Notes: generated by a model not told the origin, from the sequence alone. 6,981 nt of DNA from Spirochaetaceae bacterium (GCA_003141795.1 PLNO01000148.1:9893-16873), one strand, 5' to 3'; positions 1 to 6,419 are shown, counted from the first letter of the stretch. Numbers and translations are program-made.

Positions 1-1
1 C

Positions 2-526
2 AAGGTTCTCGAGGCTGTCTCCGAGGCGGAGATTGAAAAGCTGGTCGCCGAGATCGAAAAGGCCAGGACCATACAGCTCTTCGCCATGGGACGAATGCAG
101 GCGTCGATGCGCGGTTTTGCGATGCGCCTCAAGCACATGGGTTTCGACGCGTACGTGGTCTTCGACACGACAACTCCCGTCATTGGCACAGGCGATCTTC
201 TCATCGTGAACTGCGCGGTCACCGCGGTCGATCTGAGCATCATCAAGCTCGCACGACAGGCAGGCGCGCGGGTGTGCGTCATCACCGCGCACCCGGAGAA
301 CGAGCAGGGGAAGCTCGCAGATCTTTCGGTCCTGGTCCCCGGCCAGATATTCGGAACAGAGCCGGAAATCCGCTCGATACAGCCCATGGCTTCCCTTCTC
401 GAGCAGGCCCTGTTCCTCTTCGAAGACATCGTCGTGATGCTCCTGATCGAAAAGCGCAAGGTCTCCATGAAGGAAATGCAGCATCGGCACACGAATCTCG
501 AAGGCGTGATGGGCAATTTCGCCTGA
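2..526 (+). CDS. 6-phospho-3-hexuloisomerase-like SIS-domain protein (5' end cut)
   Basis: The open frame enters from the left edge, with its first full codon at base 2, and leaves 174 visible residues. The known family (HxlB/PHI) is about 180-190 residues, so only a short N-terminal piece is missing. Family members isomerise D-arabino-3-hexulose 6-phosphate to fructose 6-phosphate in the cytoplasm. Recognisable family blocks are FAMRLKHMGFDAYVV (from about 119), the TTPVIGTGDLLIV strand (from about 170), and the C-terminal RHTNLE block (485-502), which matches the RHANLE ending of PHI proteins. Two functional motifs are altered. The GRSG turn reads GRMQ (89-100). The SGSGET phosphate-binding loop, which should lie at about 212-232, reads NCAVTAVD. 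This makes ordinary isomerase activity doubtful; a sensory or divergent catalytic role is possible. The stop lies 13 bases before the next gene, so it is co-transcribed with the VOC gene and the transporter. Fold assignment is firm; function is open. Confidence 0.8.
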   Translation, partial: KVLEAVSEAEIEKLVAEIEKARTIQLFAMGRMQASMRGFAMRLKHMGFDAYVVFDTTTPVIGTGDLLIVNCAVTAVDLSIIKLARQAGARVCVITAHPENEQGKLADLSVLVPGQIFGTEPEIRSIQPMASLLEQALFLFEDIVVMLLIEKRKVSMKEMQHRHTNLEGVMGNFA

Positions 527-539
527 AGGGGAGAGAATA

Positions 540-1025
540 ATGAAGGAAGGCGACGTCATTCAGATTGCCCACGTGGTTCGCGATATCGATGAAGTGATGA
601 AGCGCTACTGGAACAGCTTCGGAATCGGACCGTGGGACGTCTATACATTCGGTCCTGGCACGGTGCGCGATTCGATGGTCAGGGGAAAGGCTTCGAGCCA
701 CGCATATCTGCTCGCGGTCACCTGGAGAAACGAGATGCAGATCGAGCTCATGCAACCCCTGTCGGGGCGCAGCATCTACGACGAGCACCTGGAGACGAGG
801 GGCGAAGGCCTTCACCACCTCAAGCTCTTCTATCCTGATTGCTCCGCGGCCCTCGAGCGTTTCCGCGCGCAGGGCATTTCCGTCATCCAGAGTGGAAAGA
901 TCGATGCCGACGAGTTCTACTACCTCGACACCGAGGAATCGCTCGGATACGTCGTGGAGATCGGCAACAACGGGAAGATTCGCGAACCGGAGCGCAGGTA
1001 TCCGGCCGACGTTCCTCGGAGATAG
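540..1025 (+). CDS. VOC-family (glyoxalase/methylmalonyl-CoA epimerase-like) protein, copy 1
   Basis: This 161-residue protein has two beta-alpha-beta-beta-beta halves of the vicinal oxygen chelate fold. The ATG at 540 follows a good ribosome site, GGGGAG at 528-533, six bases upstream. Aligned by eye with glyoxalase I and methylmalonyl-CoA epimerase, the likely metal ligands are Q8 (VIQIAHVV), E69 (MQIELMQ), H93 (LHHLKLF) and E140 (YVVEIGNN). That Q-E-H-E set matches, as I recall it, human glyoxalase I. Other landmarks are FGIGPW at 27-32, RGK at 48-50 and FYYLDTEESLG from 126. These motifs recur in the - strand gene at 5787-6314, so the two are paralogues. VOC enzymes of this type catalyse epimerisation, isomerisation or lyase reactions through a metal-bound enediolate. 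The substrate is unknown; its place between a sugar-phosphate isomerase relative and a sugar importer suggests an acid or sugar derivative. It is probably cytoplasmic, as no signal peptide is seen. Confidence 0.85.
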   Translation: MKEGDVIQIAHVVRDIDEVMKRYWNSFGIGPWDVYTFGPGTVRDSMVRGKASSHAYLLAVTWRNEMQIELMQPLSGRSIYDEHLETRGEGLHHLKLFYPDCSAALERFRAQGISVIQSGKIDADEFYYLDTEESLGYVVEIGNNGKIREPERRYPADVPRR

Positions 1026-1044
1026 CCGCGTCCGCAAGGCGCGG
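1026..1044 (+). other. Small hairpin between VOC copy 1 and the binding-protein gene
   Basis: CCGCGTC at 1026-1032 can pair with GGCGCGG at 1038-1044 around a five-base loop, with one G-U pair. It starts directly after the stop codon of the VOC gene. No T-run follows, so it is not a typical intrinsic terminator. It could be a weak 3' processing barrier, or chance in GC-rich DNA. Confidence 0.25.
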
Positions 1045-1072
1045 GAGAAATATCCATCTCAAAGTTCCATGA

Positions 1073-1077
1073 GGAGG
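1073..1077 (+). promoter_or_regulatory. Strong ribosome binding site deciding the binding-protein start
   Basis: GGAGG lies six bases before the ATG at 1084. It excludes the upstream in-frame ATG at 1069, which would overlap it, and makes the signal peptide begin with MRNRS. Confidence 0.75.
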
Positions 1078-1083
1078 CAGTCC

Positions 1084-2112
1084 ATGCGCAACAGATCTAC
1101 TGGAATGACGACGATGATGATCGTCGCCGTGGCTCTCGTCGTGCTGCTCGGCGGCGGGTCGCTTTTCGCCGCGGGTCAGAAGGAAGGGCAGGCGGGAAAA
1201 GCGTATACGATGGTTTCCATTCCCAAGCTGCGTGCGACCTGGTTCGACAGGCTCGAGGTCGGTCTCAAGAAGGCCGGCGCGCAGTTCGGCATCAACGTGA
1301 GCCAGCAGGCGCCGGCAGCAGCCGACGAAGCGCAGCAGGTGAGGTTGATCGAGGACGCCATCAACCAGGGCAACAACGCGATCCTCGTCGTCCCGAATGA
1401 CGCAAAGTCCATCGAGCCCGCGTTCGAACGGGCGCAGGCCAAGAAAATCGTCACCATCACCCACGAGTCTCCCAACCAGAAGAACGCCGACTACGACATC
1501 GAGATGATCGACAACGTGGCCTTCGGCCAGAAGGCCATGGAGATGCTGGTGAAGGACATGGGCGCTTCCGCCGGAGAGTTCGTCATATTCGTCGGATCCC
1601 TCACGGTTCCCGCCCACAATATCTGGGCCGATGCGGGCGTCGCACTCGCCAAGCAGAAGTACCCCGACCTGAAGCAGGTTGCCGACCGCTACCCCGTTGG
1701 AGAGGATCAGAACGCCGCGCGGCAGGCCGCTCTGGACATCATCACCGCGCACCCGAATCTCAAGGGGTTCCTCTGCTTCGGAAGCCAGGGAGCGCCCGGA
1801 GCCGCGCAGGCACTGCGTGAGAAGGGTCTCGTCGGAAAAGTCGCCGTCATCGGCACCACCTCCCCCAGCCAGGCCACCCAGTACCTGAAGGACGGCTCCT
1901 TCACCACCGCCATCCTGTGGGATCCCGCTGAAGCGGGCTTCGCCATGACGTACCTCGCCAAGCTCGTCCTCGACGGCAAGAGGGACACCATCGGAGTGGA
2001 CATGGACATCCCGTCGCTCGGCAAGCCGCTGAGCGTGAAGGGAAACACCGTCGTCTATGACCGGCCTCTGATCGTGACGAAGGACAACTGCGACCAGTAC
2101 GCCGGGTTCTAA
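1084..2112 (+). CDS. Periplasmic sugar-binding protein of an ABC importer (LsrB/RhaS-like, Peripla_BP_4)
   Basis: The 342-residue protein delivers the substrate to the importer encoded directly downstream. The start at 1084 is chosen for GGAGG at 1073-1077 with a six-base spacer; the in-frame ATG at 1069 would overlap this site, and the longer frame runs back into the VOC gene. Residues 1-30 form a type I signal peptide: basic MRNR, a hydrophobic stretch at about 11-24, and cleavage near FAA-GQKE. There is no cysteine, so it is soluble rather than a lipoprotein. The mature part follows the two-lobed PBP1 fold: IPKLRATWFDRLEVGLKKAG (47-65 region), QGNNAILVVPND (95-106), a lobe crossover near 125-145, and the C-terminal ILWDPAEAGFAMTYLAKLVLDGK (277-299). 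The tail IVTKDNCDQYAGF matches the LsrB ending in style. Of the AI-2 ligands I recall for LsrB (K35, D116, D166, Q167, P220, A222), only the lysine (K48) seems kept; the D-Q pair is A177-H178. The ligand is therefore probably another sugar. Confidence 0.9.
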   Translation: MRNRSTGMTTMMIVAVALVVLLGGGSLFAAGQKEGQAGKAYTMVSIPKLRATWFDRLEVGLKKAGAQFGINVSQQAPAAADEAQQVRLIEDAINQGNNAILVVPNDAKSIEPAFERAQAKKIVTITHESPNQKNADYDIEMIDNVAFGQKAMEMLVKDMGASAGEFVIFVGSLTVPAHNIWADAGVALAKQKYPDLKQVADRYPVGEDQNAARQAALDIITAHPNLKGFLCFGSQGAPGAAQALREKGLVGKVAVIGTTSPSQATQYLKDGSFTTAILWDPAEAGFAMTYLAKLVLDGKRDTIGVDMDIPSLGKPLSVKGNTVVYDRPLIVTKDNCDQYAGF

Positions 2113-2142
2113 GCGCCCCGCGCAGAGGTCATTTGAGAATTC

Positions 2143-2174
2143 GCATCCGACGGTCCACAAGGACCGCCGGATGC
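2143..2174 (+). other. Long intercistronic hairpin between binding-protein and ATPase genes
   Basis: GCATCCGACGGTCC (2143-2156) pairs with GGACCGCCGGATGC (2161-2174) around the loop ACAA: 14 positions with one A-C mismatch. No T-run follows (CCGTTGAAG), so it is not a classical terminator. It lies 31 bases after the binding-protein stop and 22 bases before the ATPase start. In many import operons such hairpins protect the 3' end of the binding-protein message or partly attenuate transcription, giving excess binding protein over membrane parts. That role here is inferred from position. Confidence 0.65.
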
Positions 2175-2196
2175 CCGTTGAAGAGGCCACGACGCG

Positions 2197-3687
2197 ATGG
2201 AAGAGTTCCTGCAGCTTCGCGATATTCACAAGAGCTTTGTCGGAGTGTATGCCCTGAAGGGCGTGGATTTCTCCATCCGAAAGGGTGAAATCCACTGCGT
2301 GGTCGGAGAGAATGGGTCCGGAAAGTCCACGCTCATCAAGATCATCTCCGGGGTCTTGCGGCCGGATAGCGGCCATATCGCCGTCGAGGGCAAGAGCGTG
2401 GACCACCTGGGATCCGCTGCCACAATAGCCCGCGGCATCCAGGTCATCTACCAGGACCTTTCCCTGTTTCCCAACCTCACGGTTGCGGAGAACATCGCGA
2501 TCAGCGAGCTGAAGGAGATCGGTCGGTCGATCATCGACTGGAAATCAGTGCGTCGCATCGCGCGCGCGGCCATGGACAAGATCAAGGTCGATATCGACCC
2601 TGATGCGATCGTGGGAGAGCTGCCCATCGGGCTGCAGCAGCTTGTGGCCATCTGCCGCGCGCTCACCAGCGACCTGAAGCTCCTCATCCTCGACGAGCCC
2701 ACCGCCTCGCTCACCAAGCACGACATTGACAACCTTCTGAAGGTGGTGCGCGACCTGCAGTCGGGCGGGATCGCGATTCTTTTCGTCAGCCACAAGCTCA
2801 ACGAAGTTTTCGCTGTCGCCGAACGAGTCACCGTCCTGCGCGACGGCCAGAGCGTTGGCACCGTCCCCATCGCCGAGCTGACGAACGAGATACTGGTCTC
2901 TCTCATGACCGGACGTACCATCACTGAGACCCGCTTCTGCCCGGGGGAGAGCTGCGAGAAAGTGCTGCTGGAGGTACGTGGCCTCTCAAAGAAGCACAAC
3001 TTTCAGGATATCTCCTTCGTCCTGCATGCCGGGGAAATCCTCGGCATCACGGGGCTGATCGGCTCGGGGCGTACCGAGCTCGCACTGGCCCTCTTCGGGA
3101 TAAGCCCGGCGGACAGTGGGGAGATACTGGTGGACGCCAAGCCGGTCCATATCTCCTCCGTGCAGGACGCGGTGCGCGCAGGAATCGCGTACGTTCCGGA
3201 AAATCGCCTGGTCCAGGGGTTGGTCATGAGACAGTCCGTGGCAGACAATCTCATCGCCGCCATCCTTCCGAGGCTGCTGGGCCCCCTCGGGTTGATCGAC
3301 CCGAAGAGGCGCAGGCAGAAGGCCCAGGACTGGATCAAGTCACTCGACATCAAGGTGTCGGACCCCGCTGTCGCCGTCCAGACCCTTTCGGGCGGCAATC
3401 AGCAGCGCGTCGTCATCGGGAAATGGCTCGCCTCTGACCCGAAGATCCTCATTCTGGACGGACCCACTGTCGGGATCGACGTCATGGCAAAACATGCGAT
3501 CCACGACTTCATCCGCGACCTCGCCTGTCGTGGCCTGGGCGTGATTCTGATCTCCGACGAGGTCCCCGAGGTCGTCAATAACTGCAACCACATCATGCTC
3601 ATGCGTTCGGGCAAGATCCGTACGGAGCTGCAGGCGGAGACGGTTCAGGCCGCCGACGTGCAGAAACTCGTGGAAGCCGGAAAGTAG
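2197..3687 (+). CDS. Two-domain sugar ABC transporter ATPase (RbsA/MglA family)
   Basis: This 496-residue cytoplasmic protein powers the importer and has the usual length for the CUT2 class, two fused nucleotide-binding domains. Domain 1 (about 1-240) has Walker A GENGSGKST (37-45), Q-loop Q86, Walker B LLILDE with D166-E167 and switch H199. Its signature is altered to LPIGLQQ (142-148). Domain 2 (about 255-496) has a Walker A without lysine, GLIGSGRT (286-293), an intact signature LSGGNQQ (397-403), and a Walker B ending in D421-G422, so the catalytic glutamate is missing (DGPTVGID). The switch position reads ISDE rather than having histidine. Because domains pair head to tail, one ATP site is complete (Walker A/B of domain 1 with signature of domain 2) and the other is degenerate. 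A weak second site is common in this family; I recall the DGPT or NGPT form from spirochaete relatives. No strong ribosome site is seen before the ATG; GAAGAG at 2179-2184 is the best candidate. Neighbours on both sides are the other importer parts. Confidence 0.95.
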   Translation: MEEFLQLRDIHKSFVGVYALKGVDFSIRKGEIHCVVGENGSGKSTLIKIISGVLRPDSGHIAVEGKSVDHLGSAATIARGIQVIYQDLSLFPNLTVAENIAISELKEIGRSIIDWKSVRRIARAAMDKIKVDIDPDAIVGELPIGLQQLVAICRALTSDLKLLILDEPTASLTKHDIDNLLKVVRDLQSGGIAILFVSHKLNEVFAVAERVTVLRDGQSVGTVPIAELTNEILVSLMTGRTITETRFCPGESCEKVLLEVRGLSKKHNFQDISFVLHAGEILGITGLIGSGRTELALALFGISPADSGEILVDAKPVHISSVQDAVRAGIAYVPENRLVQGLVMRQSVADNLIAAILPRLLGPLGLIDPKRRRQKAQDWIKSLDIKVSDPAVAVQTLSGGNQQRVVIGKWLASDPKILILDGPTVGIDVMAKHAIHDFIRDLACRGLGVILISDEVPEVVNNCNHIMLMRSGKIRTELQAETVQAADVQKLVEAGK

Positions 3688-3704
3688 GGGGGTACGGAAC
3701 GACC

Positions 3705-4706
3705 ATGCTGAAGAAGCTTTTCGGTTACAACGAGAGCTACCTGACGATTCTGATCCTCCTCCTTGGCGCGGGGATCACGATCGCCAATCCGTCCTTCCTG
3801 ACCTTCGAAAACGTCTTCGGATTCCTGAAGAGCTACTCGATGGCCGGGATCATGGCCGTGGGGACGCTGTTCGTGCTCATCATGGGCGGGACGGATGTTT
3901 CTTTCACCGCGATCGCGCAAGTGGTCGAATATGCCGTCGCCGTCGTGACCCTGGCATGGGGCGGGAACATCTATCTGGCGCTCCTCGCCGCCGCCGTCAT
4001 GGGGGCCATCATGGGGCTCGTCAATGGCCTGATTGTCCACTACTTCCGCGTGCCCGTCATCATCGTCACCATCGCGACCCTGAACATATTCTTCGGGATG
4101 CTGTACGTGATCACCCAGGGAAGGCTCATCAATGACATCCATCCCATGTTCAAGCAGTTCGGCAACCTGCTGCTATTCCCGGCCAGAAGCGCGGCAGGGG
4201 GAACCTATGGATTGTCGCTGATGCCGTTGCTGTGGATGGCGGCCCTGCTCCTGGGGTGGTTCATCCTCCGTCGAACCTTCCTCGGGCGCAGCGTCTTCGC
4301 GATCGGGGGAAACGAAGTTGCCGCGGAGAGGGTCGGCATCAACGCCCTGTGGGTGCGCCTGTTCGTCTTCGGCTTTGTCGGACTGCTGTCGGGAGTGGCC
4401 GCCGTCGTGCACCTGTCCATCGTTCAGTCGGTGGTGCCCAACATCATCGTCGGCAAGGAGCTGGAGGTGATCGCGGCGGTTGTGATCGGAGGGGCGAGCG
4501 TGTTCGGCGGAAAGGGCACCGTCTACGGCACCTTCCTGGGGGTGCTCCTGTTCGCCATGTTGAACAACGGCCTGACCCTGCTCAGCATCTCTTCGTACTG
4601 GTACAACGTGACAATCGGGGTCGTCATAACGGCGGCTATCTCCATCAGCGCCCTCCAGAAGTTGCGCCAGCAGCGCAGGCGCGTCAACGTGAGCATCGGG
4701 GCGTAG
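3705..4706 (+). CDS. Sugar ABC transporter permease 1 (RbsC/BPD_transp_2 family)
   Basis: This 333-residue inner-membrane protein is rich in hydrophobic segments, with roughly eight to ten spans by eye, for example about 12-28, 46-62, 72-84, 89-111, 116-137, 172-188, 216-238 and 276-292. Family landmarks are IMGGTDVSFTAI (59-70), where ribose permeases carry GGIDLSVG, then AIGGNEVAAERVGI (199-212), the loop that couples to the ATPase, and VVIGGASVFGGKGTVYGT (259-276). It ends in a basic cytoplasmic tail, LRQQRRRVNV. The ATG at 3705 comes 17 bases after the ATPase stop; the G-rich AGGGGGG at 3686-3692 overlaps that stop and is the likely, rather distant, ribosome site. It presumably pairs with the second permease to form the channel. 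The transported sugar cannot be told from the permease. Confidence 0.93.
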   Translation: MLKKLFGYNESYLTILILLLGAGITIANPSFLTFENVFGFLKSYSMAGIMAVGTLFVLIMGGTDVSFTAIAQVVEYAVAVVTLAWGGNIYLALLAAAVMGAIMGLVNGLIVHYFRVPVIIVTIATLNIFFGMLYVITQGRLINDIHPMFKQFGNLLLFPARSAAGGTYGLSLMPLLWMAALLLGWFILRRTFLGRSVFAIGGNEVAAERVGINALWVRLFVFGFVGLLSGVAAVVHLSIVQSVVPNIIVGKELEVIAAVVIGGASVFGGKGTVYGTFLGVLLFAMLNNGLTLLSISSYWYNVTIGVVITAAISISALQKLRQQRRRVNVSIGA

Positions 4707-4710
4707 GAGG
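4705..4710 (+). promoter_or_regulatory. Ribosome binding site for the GTG start of permease 2
   Basis: AGGAGG at 4705-4710 overlaps the TAG stop of permease 1 (4704-4706) and sits seven bases before a GTG at 4718. It fixes the start of permease 2 and implies translational coupling of the two permeases. Confidence 0.85.
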
Positions 4711-4717
4711 GGAAAAG

Positions 4718-5743
4718 GTGAACTCCATTCGACGATCTACCACCAACCGCTCGCTCCTGATCATTCTCGTGGCGATTGTGGCTTTCATGTCCATCATCAA
4801 CCCCCAGAGATTTCCGACTCTCGGCAACTTCGTCTCCATGTCCTACCAGCTGCCCATCATCGGATTCCTCGCCCTGGGGATGATGCTCACGGTCCTGACC
4901 GGCGGCATCAACCTGGCGATCATCTCCACCGCGAACTTCAGCGGAATCGTCACGGTGATCATCCTGCGGGCCCTGGCGGGAACGGCGACAGCCGATGCCT
5001 CCATCGGCATCTCCCTCTTGGCGCTGGCCGCTGGACTCGCGGCAGCGGTTTTCATCGGTGCGCTCTGCGGGCTTCTCATCGCCTACCTTGAAGTGCCTGC
5101 ATTTCTGGCCACACTCGGGGTCGGGACTTTGCTGGGCGGAGTCAACCTGGTTGTAACGAAAGGGTATACCCTGTCCGGTTTCCCCCCCTTTATATTGGGG
5201 ATCGGAAACGCCACCGTTGTTGGCATCCCCATCCCGTTCATCCTGTTCATCGTTGCATGCCTCGCGCTCGCGGTGATCCTCAATCGAACCGTCTTCGGAG
5301 TGAGCCTCTACCTCCTGGGCTCCAACCCCGTAGCGGCCAGATATTCCAACATCAAGGTGCGCTCGGTGTACATGCGCGAGTACATACTCTCTTCGCTGTT
5401 CGCCGCGTTCACCTCTTTCATCATGATGGGGCAGCTCAACTCGGTGAAGGCGAACTACGCCGAGTCCTACCTCCTGGTCGCGGTCCTGGCGTGCTTCCTT
5501 GGAGGGGTCGACCCCTTTGGAGGAGCGGGAAAAATCTCCGGAATGGTCCTTTCAGTCGTGATCCTGCAGCTCGTCTCCACGGGGGTCAACCTCCTGCGGA
5601 TGGACCCCTTCTTCATCCAGGCGATGTGGGGATTCATCATCATCGTGGTGATCGCGGCCAACCACTATGGGGCGCGCTGGAACGAGATCACGAGGCTCAG
5701 AATCGCAAGGAACGAGCATCAGAAGTCCGCGAAGGCGACGTAG
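4718..5743 (+). CDS. Sugar ABC transporter permease 2 (RbsC/YjfF-like), GTG start
   Basis: This 341-residue inner-membrane protein is the second half of the import channel. The start is GTG at 4718, supported by AGGAGG seven bases upstream; the first in-frame ATG (4787) would remove the first membrane span. The N-terminus VNSIRRSTTNRS is basic and followed by LLIILVAIVAFMSII, as in relatives. Landmarks are VLTGGINLAIIS (59-70), LGSNPVAARYSNIKV (200-214), the ATPase-coupling loop, and LGGVDPFGGAGKISG (261-275). Many hydrophobic spans lie between, including 100-124, 126-147, 169-189 and 276-289. It resembles permease 1 in plan but differs clearly in sequence, as in clusters with two dedicated permeases (for example ytfT/yjfF). 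It is the last gene of the + strand operon, and its stop is only 43 bases from the stop of the convergent VOC gene. Confidence 0.93.
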   Translation: MNSIRRSTTNRSLLIILVAIVAFMSIINPQRFPTLGNFVSMSYQLPIIGFLALGMMLTVLTGGINLAIISTANFSGIVTVIILRALAGTATADASIGISLLALAAGLAAAVFIGALCGLLIAYLEVPAFLATLGVGTLLGGVNLVVTKGYTLSGFPPFILGIGNATVVGIPIPFILFIVACLALAVILNRTVFGVSLYLLGSNPVAARYSNIKVRSVYMREYILSSLFAAFTSFIMMGQLNSVKANYAESYLLVAVLACFLGGVDPFGGAGKISGMVLSVVILQLVSTGVNLLRMDPFFIQAMWGFIIIVVIAANHYGARWNEITRLRIARNEHQKSAKAT

Positions 5744-5786
5744 CCTCCGCCTGTTCACCTGACGCCGCGGCTGCGCGCCCTTGCAT

Positions 5787-6314
5787 TCACGCGGGAAACG
5801 TTTTTTCCGGCGTGCGGCGTCTTTTCGGCCTGTTGATCAGCTCGACGGTGATGCCGAGCAGGCTTTCAGTATCGAGATATGTGAAGTGGCCGTCGCCGTC
5901 CAAGCCGAATCCAGCCCCTTCCATAAGCACCTTGATGCCCGCCGCCCCTGCCTGCGCGATCGCCTCTTCCATGTCGTCGACAAGGACCCCGAAGTGCTGC
6001 ACCCCGTAGCCGTGGGCCCGAATGAACTCATCCAGCACCGTTGGCCCCTTCAGAACCTGGATGAGCTCGATCCGCGTCGGTCCCAGGTAGGACAGCGCGA
6101 TATGCATCGAGTAGTCAGCCGGTTTTCCCCTGTAGGTCATGCGGGAGAGAAGCTTCCTGTCGTAGACGTAGAAGGTCCAAGGCTCAATGCCGAAAAGTTT
6201 CCAGTAGTTCTCAACCGTGGCCTCCAGGTCCTCGACCGCCTGGGCGACCTGCGTGACTCCATTCGCCAGAAAAGGGAGCGTGCCTTTCAGCCGCTCGTGC
6301 AAGACGTTCGTCAT
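5787..6314 (-). CDS. VOC-family (glyoxalase/methylmalonyl-CoA epimerase-like) protein, copy 2
   Basis: This 175-residue protein is of the same subfamily as the product of 540-1025. Shared landmarks are NYWKLFGIEPW (36-46), YRGK (61-64), RIELIQ (81-86), VQHFGV (105-110) and FTYLDTESLLG (144-154). The aligned metal ligands are Q22, E83, H107 and E158, again a Q-E-H-E set. It has about 14 extra N-terminal residues and a basic tail, RPKRRRTPEKTF. The ATG at 6314 is the first possible ATG, since an in-frame TAG lies one codon upstream (6318-6320). The ribosome site is weak: AGGA overlaps that TAG and sits one base from the ATG, so translation may be inefficient or a downstream TTG at 6302 may be used. 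It runs against the transporter operon and has its own candidate promoter, so it may be controlled separately. Substrate unknown; enolising epimerase, isomerase or lyase activity is likely from the fold. Confidence 0.85.
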   Translation of the reverse strand: MTNVLHERLKGTLPFLANGVTQVAQAVEDLEATVENYWKLFGIEPWTFYVYDRKLLSRMTYRGKPADYSMHIALSYLGPTRIELIQVLKGPTVLDEFIRAHGYGVQHFGVLVDDMEEAIAQAGAAGIKVLMEGAGFGLDGDGHFTYLDTESLLGITVELINRPKRRRTPEKTFPA

Positions 6315-6362
6315 GTCCTACAGAGTAGATCGAATGGTAAGGGGAATTTCAATCGTGCCCCC

Positions 6363-6391
6363 ACTATATTTGGTCGGCGTGGCATTCTCCA
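6363..6391 (-). promoter_or_regulatory. Candidate sigma-70-type promoter for VOC copy 2
   Basis: Read on the - strand, TGGAGA (6391-6386, 4 of 6 against TTGACA) and TATAGT (6368-6363, 5 of 6 against TATAAT) are separated by exactly 17 bases. Transcription would start near 6356 and leave a leader of about 40 bases before the ATG at 6314. It lies in the 116-base gap between the chemoreceptor stop and the VOC gene, the only noncoding gap over 100 bases in the window. Confidence 0.45.
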
Positions 6392-6406
6392 CCGATAGCG
6401 ACCAAA
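6369..6406. promoter_or_regulatory. Inverted repeat TTTGGTCG-N22-CGACCAAA, candidate operator
   Basis: The arms at 6369-6376 and 6399-6406 are perfect 8-base inverted copies. One arm abuts the candidate -10 box of VOC copy 2 and the other lies just upstream of its -35 box, so a bound dimer would cover the promoter. A smaller dyad GTGG/CCAC (6379-6382 and 6389-6392) lies inside. As RNA it could also fold, but no T-run follows on either strand. Operator function is inferred from placement; no regulator gene is in view. Confidence 0.4.
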
Positions 6407-6419
6407 AGCTCCGCCGACA

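Noticed and set aside
540..1025. Naming copy 1 methylmalonyl-CoA epimerase or lactoylglutathione lyase
   Set aside because: The fold and metal ligands fit the superfamily, but no substrate-specific residues can be recognised and the sugar-transport context does not support either reaction.
282..1037. - strand open frame of 251 codons opposite the SIS and VOC genes
   Set aside because: Low-complexity Arg/Ala-rich translation, antisense to two recognised genes, and no family motif.
883..2406. Long - strand open frame of 507 codons opposite the binding-protein gene
   Set aside because: It is antisense to two well-recognised + strand genes, has the Asp/Gly/Arg/His-rich make-up of a GC-rich shadow frame, and shows no domain I recognise.
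4232..4717. Apparent N-terminal extension of permease 2 inside permease 1
   Set aside because: The translation before residue VNS is Arg/Gly-rich out-of-frame permease 1 sequence; the ribosome site at 4705-4710 and the GTG at 4718 give a normal-length permease.
5761..5821. Inverted repeat GACGCCGC/GCGGCGTC with a T6 run between the arms, as a terminator for the convergent operons
   Set aside because: The loop is 45 bases, the right arm lies inside VOC copy 2, and the T-run is not next to a stem. I see no convincing terminator in the 43-base gap at 5744-5786.
5257..6009. + strand open frame of 250 codons over the convergent junction
   Set aside because: It overlaps permease 2 out of frame and runs antisense through VOC copy 2, with an Arg/Pro/Gly-rich shadow composition.
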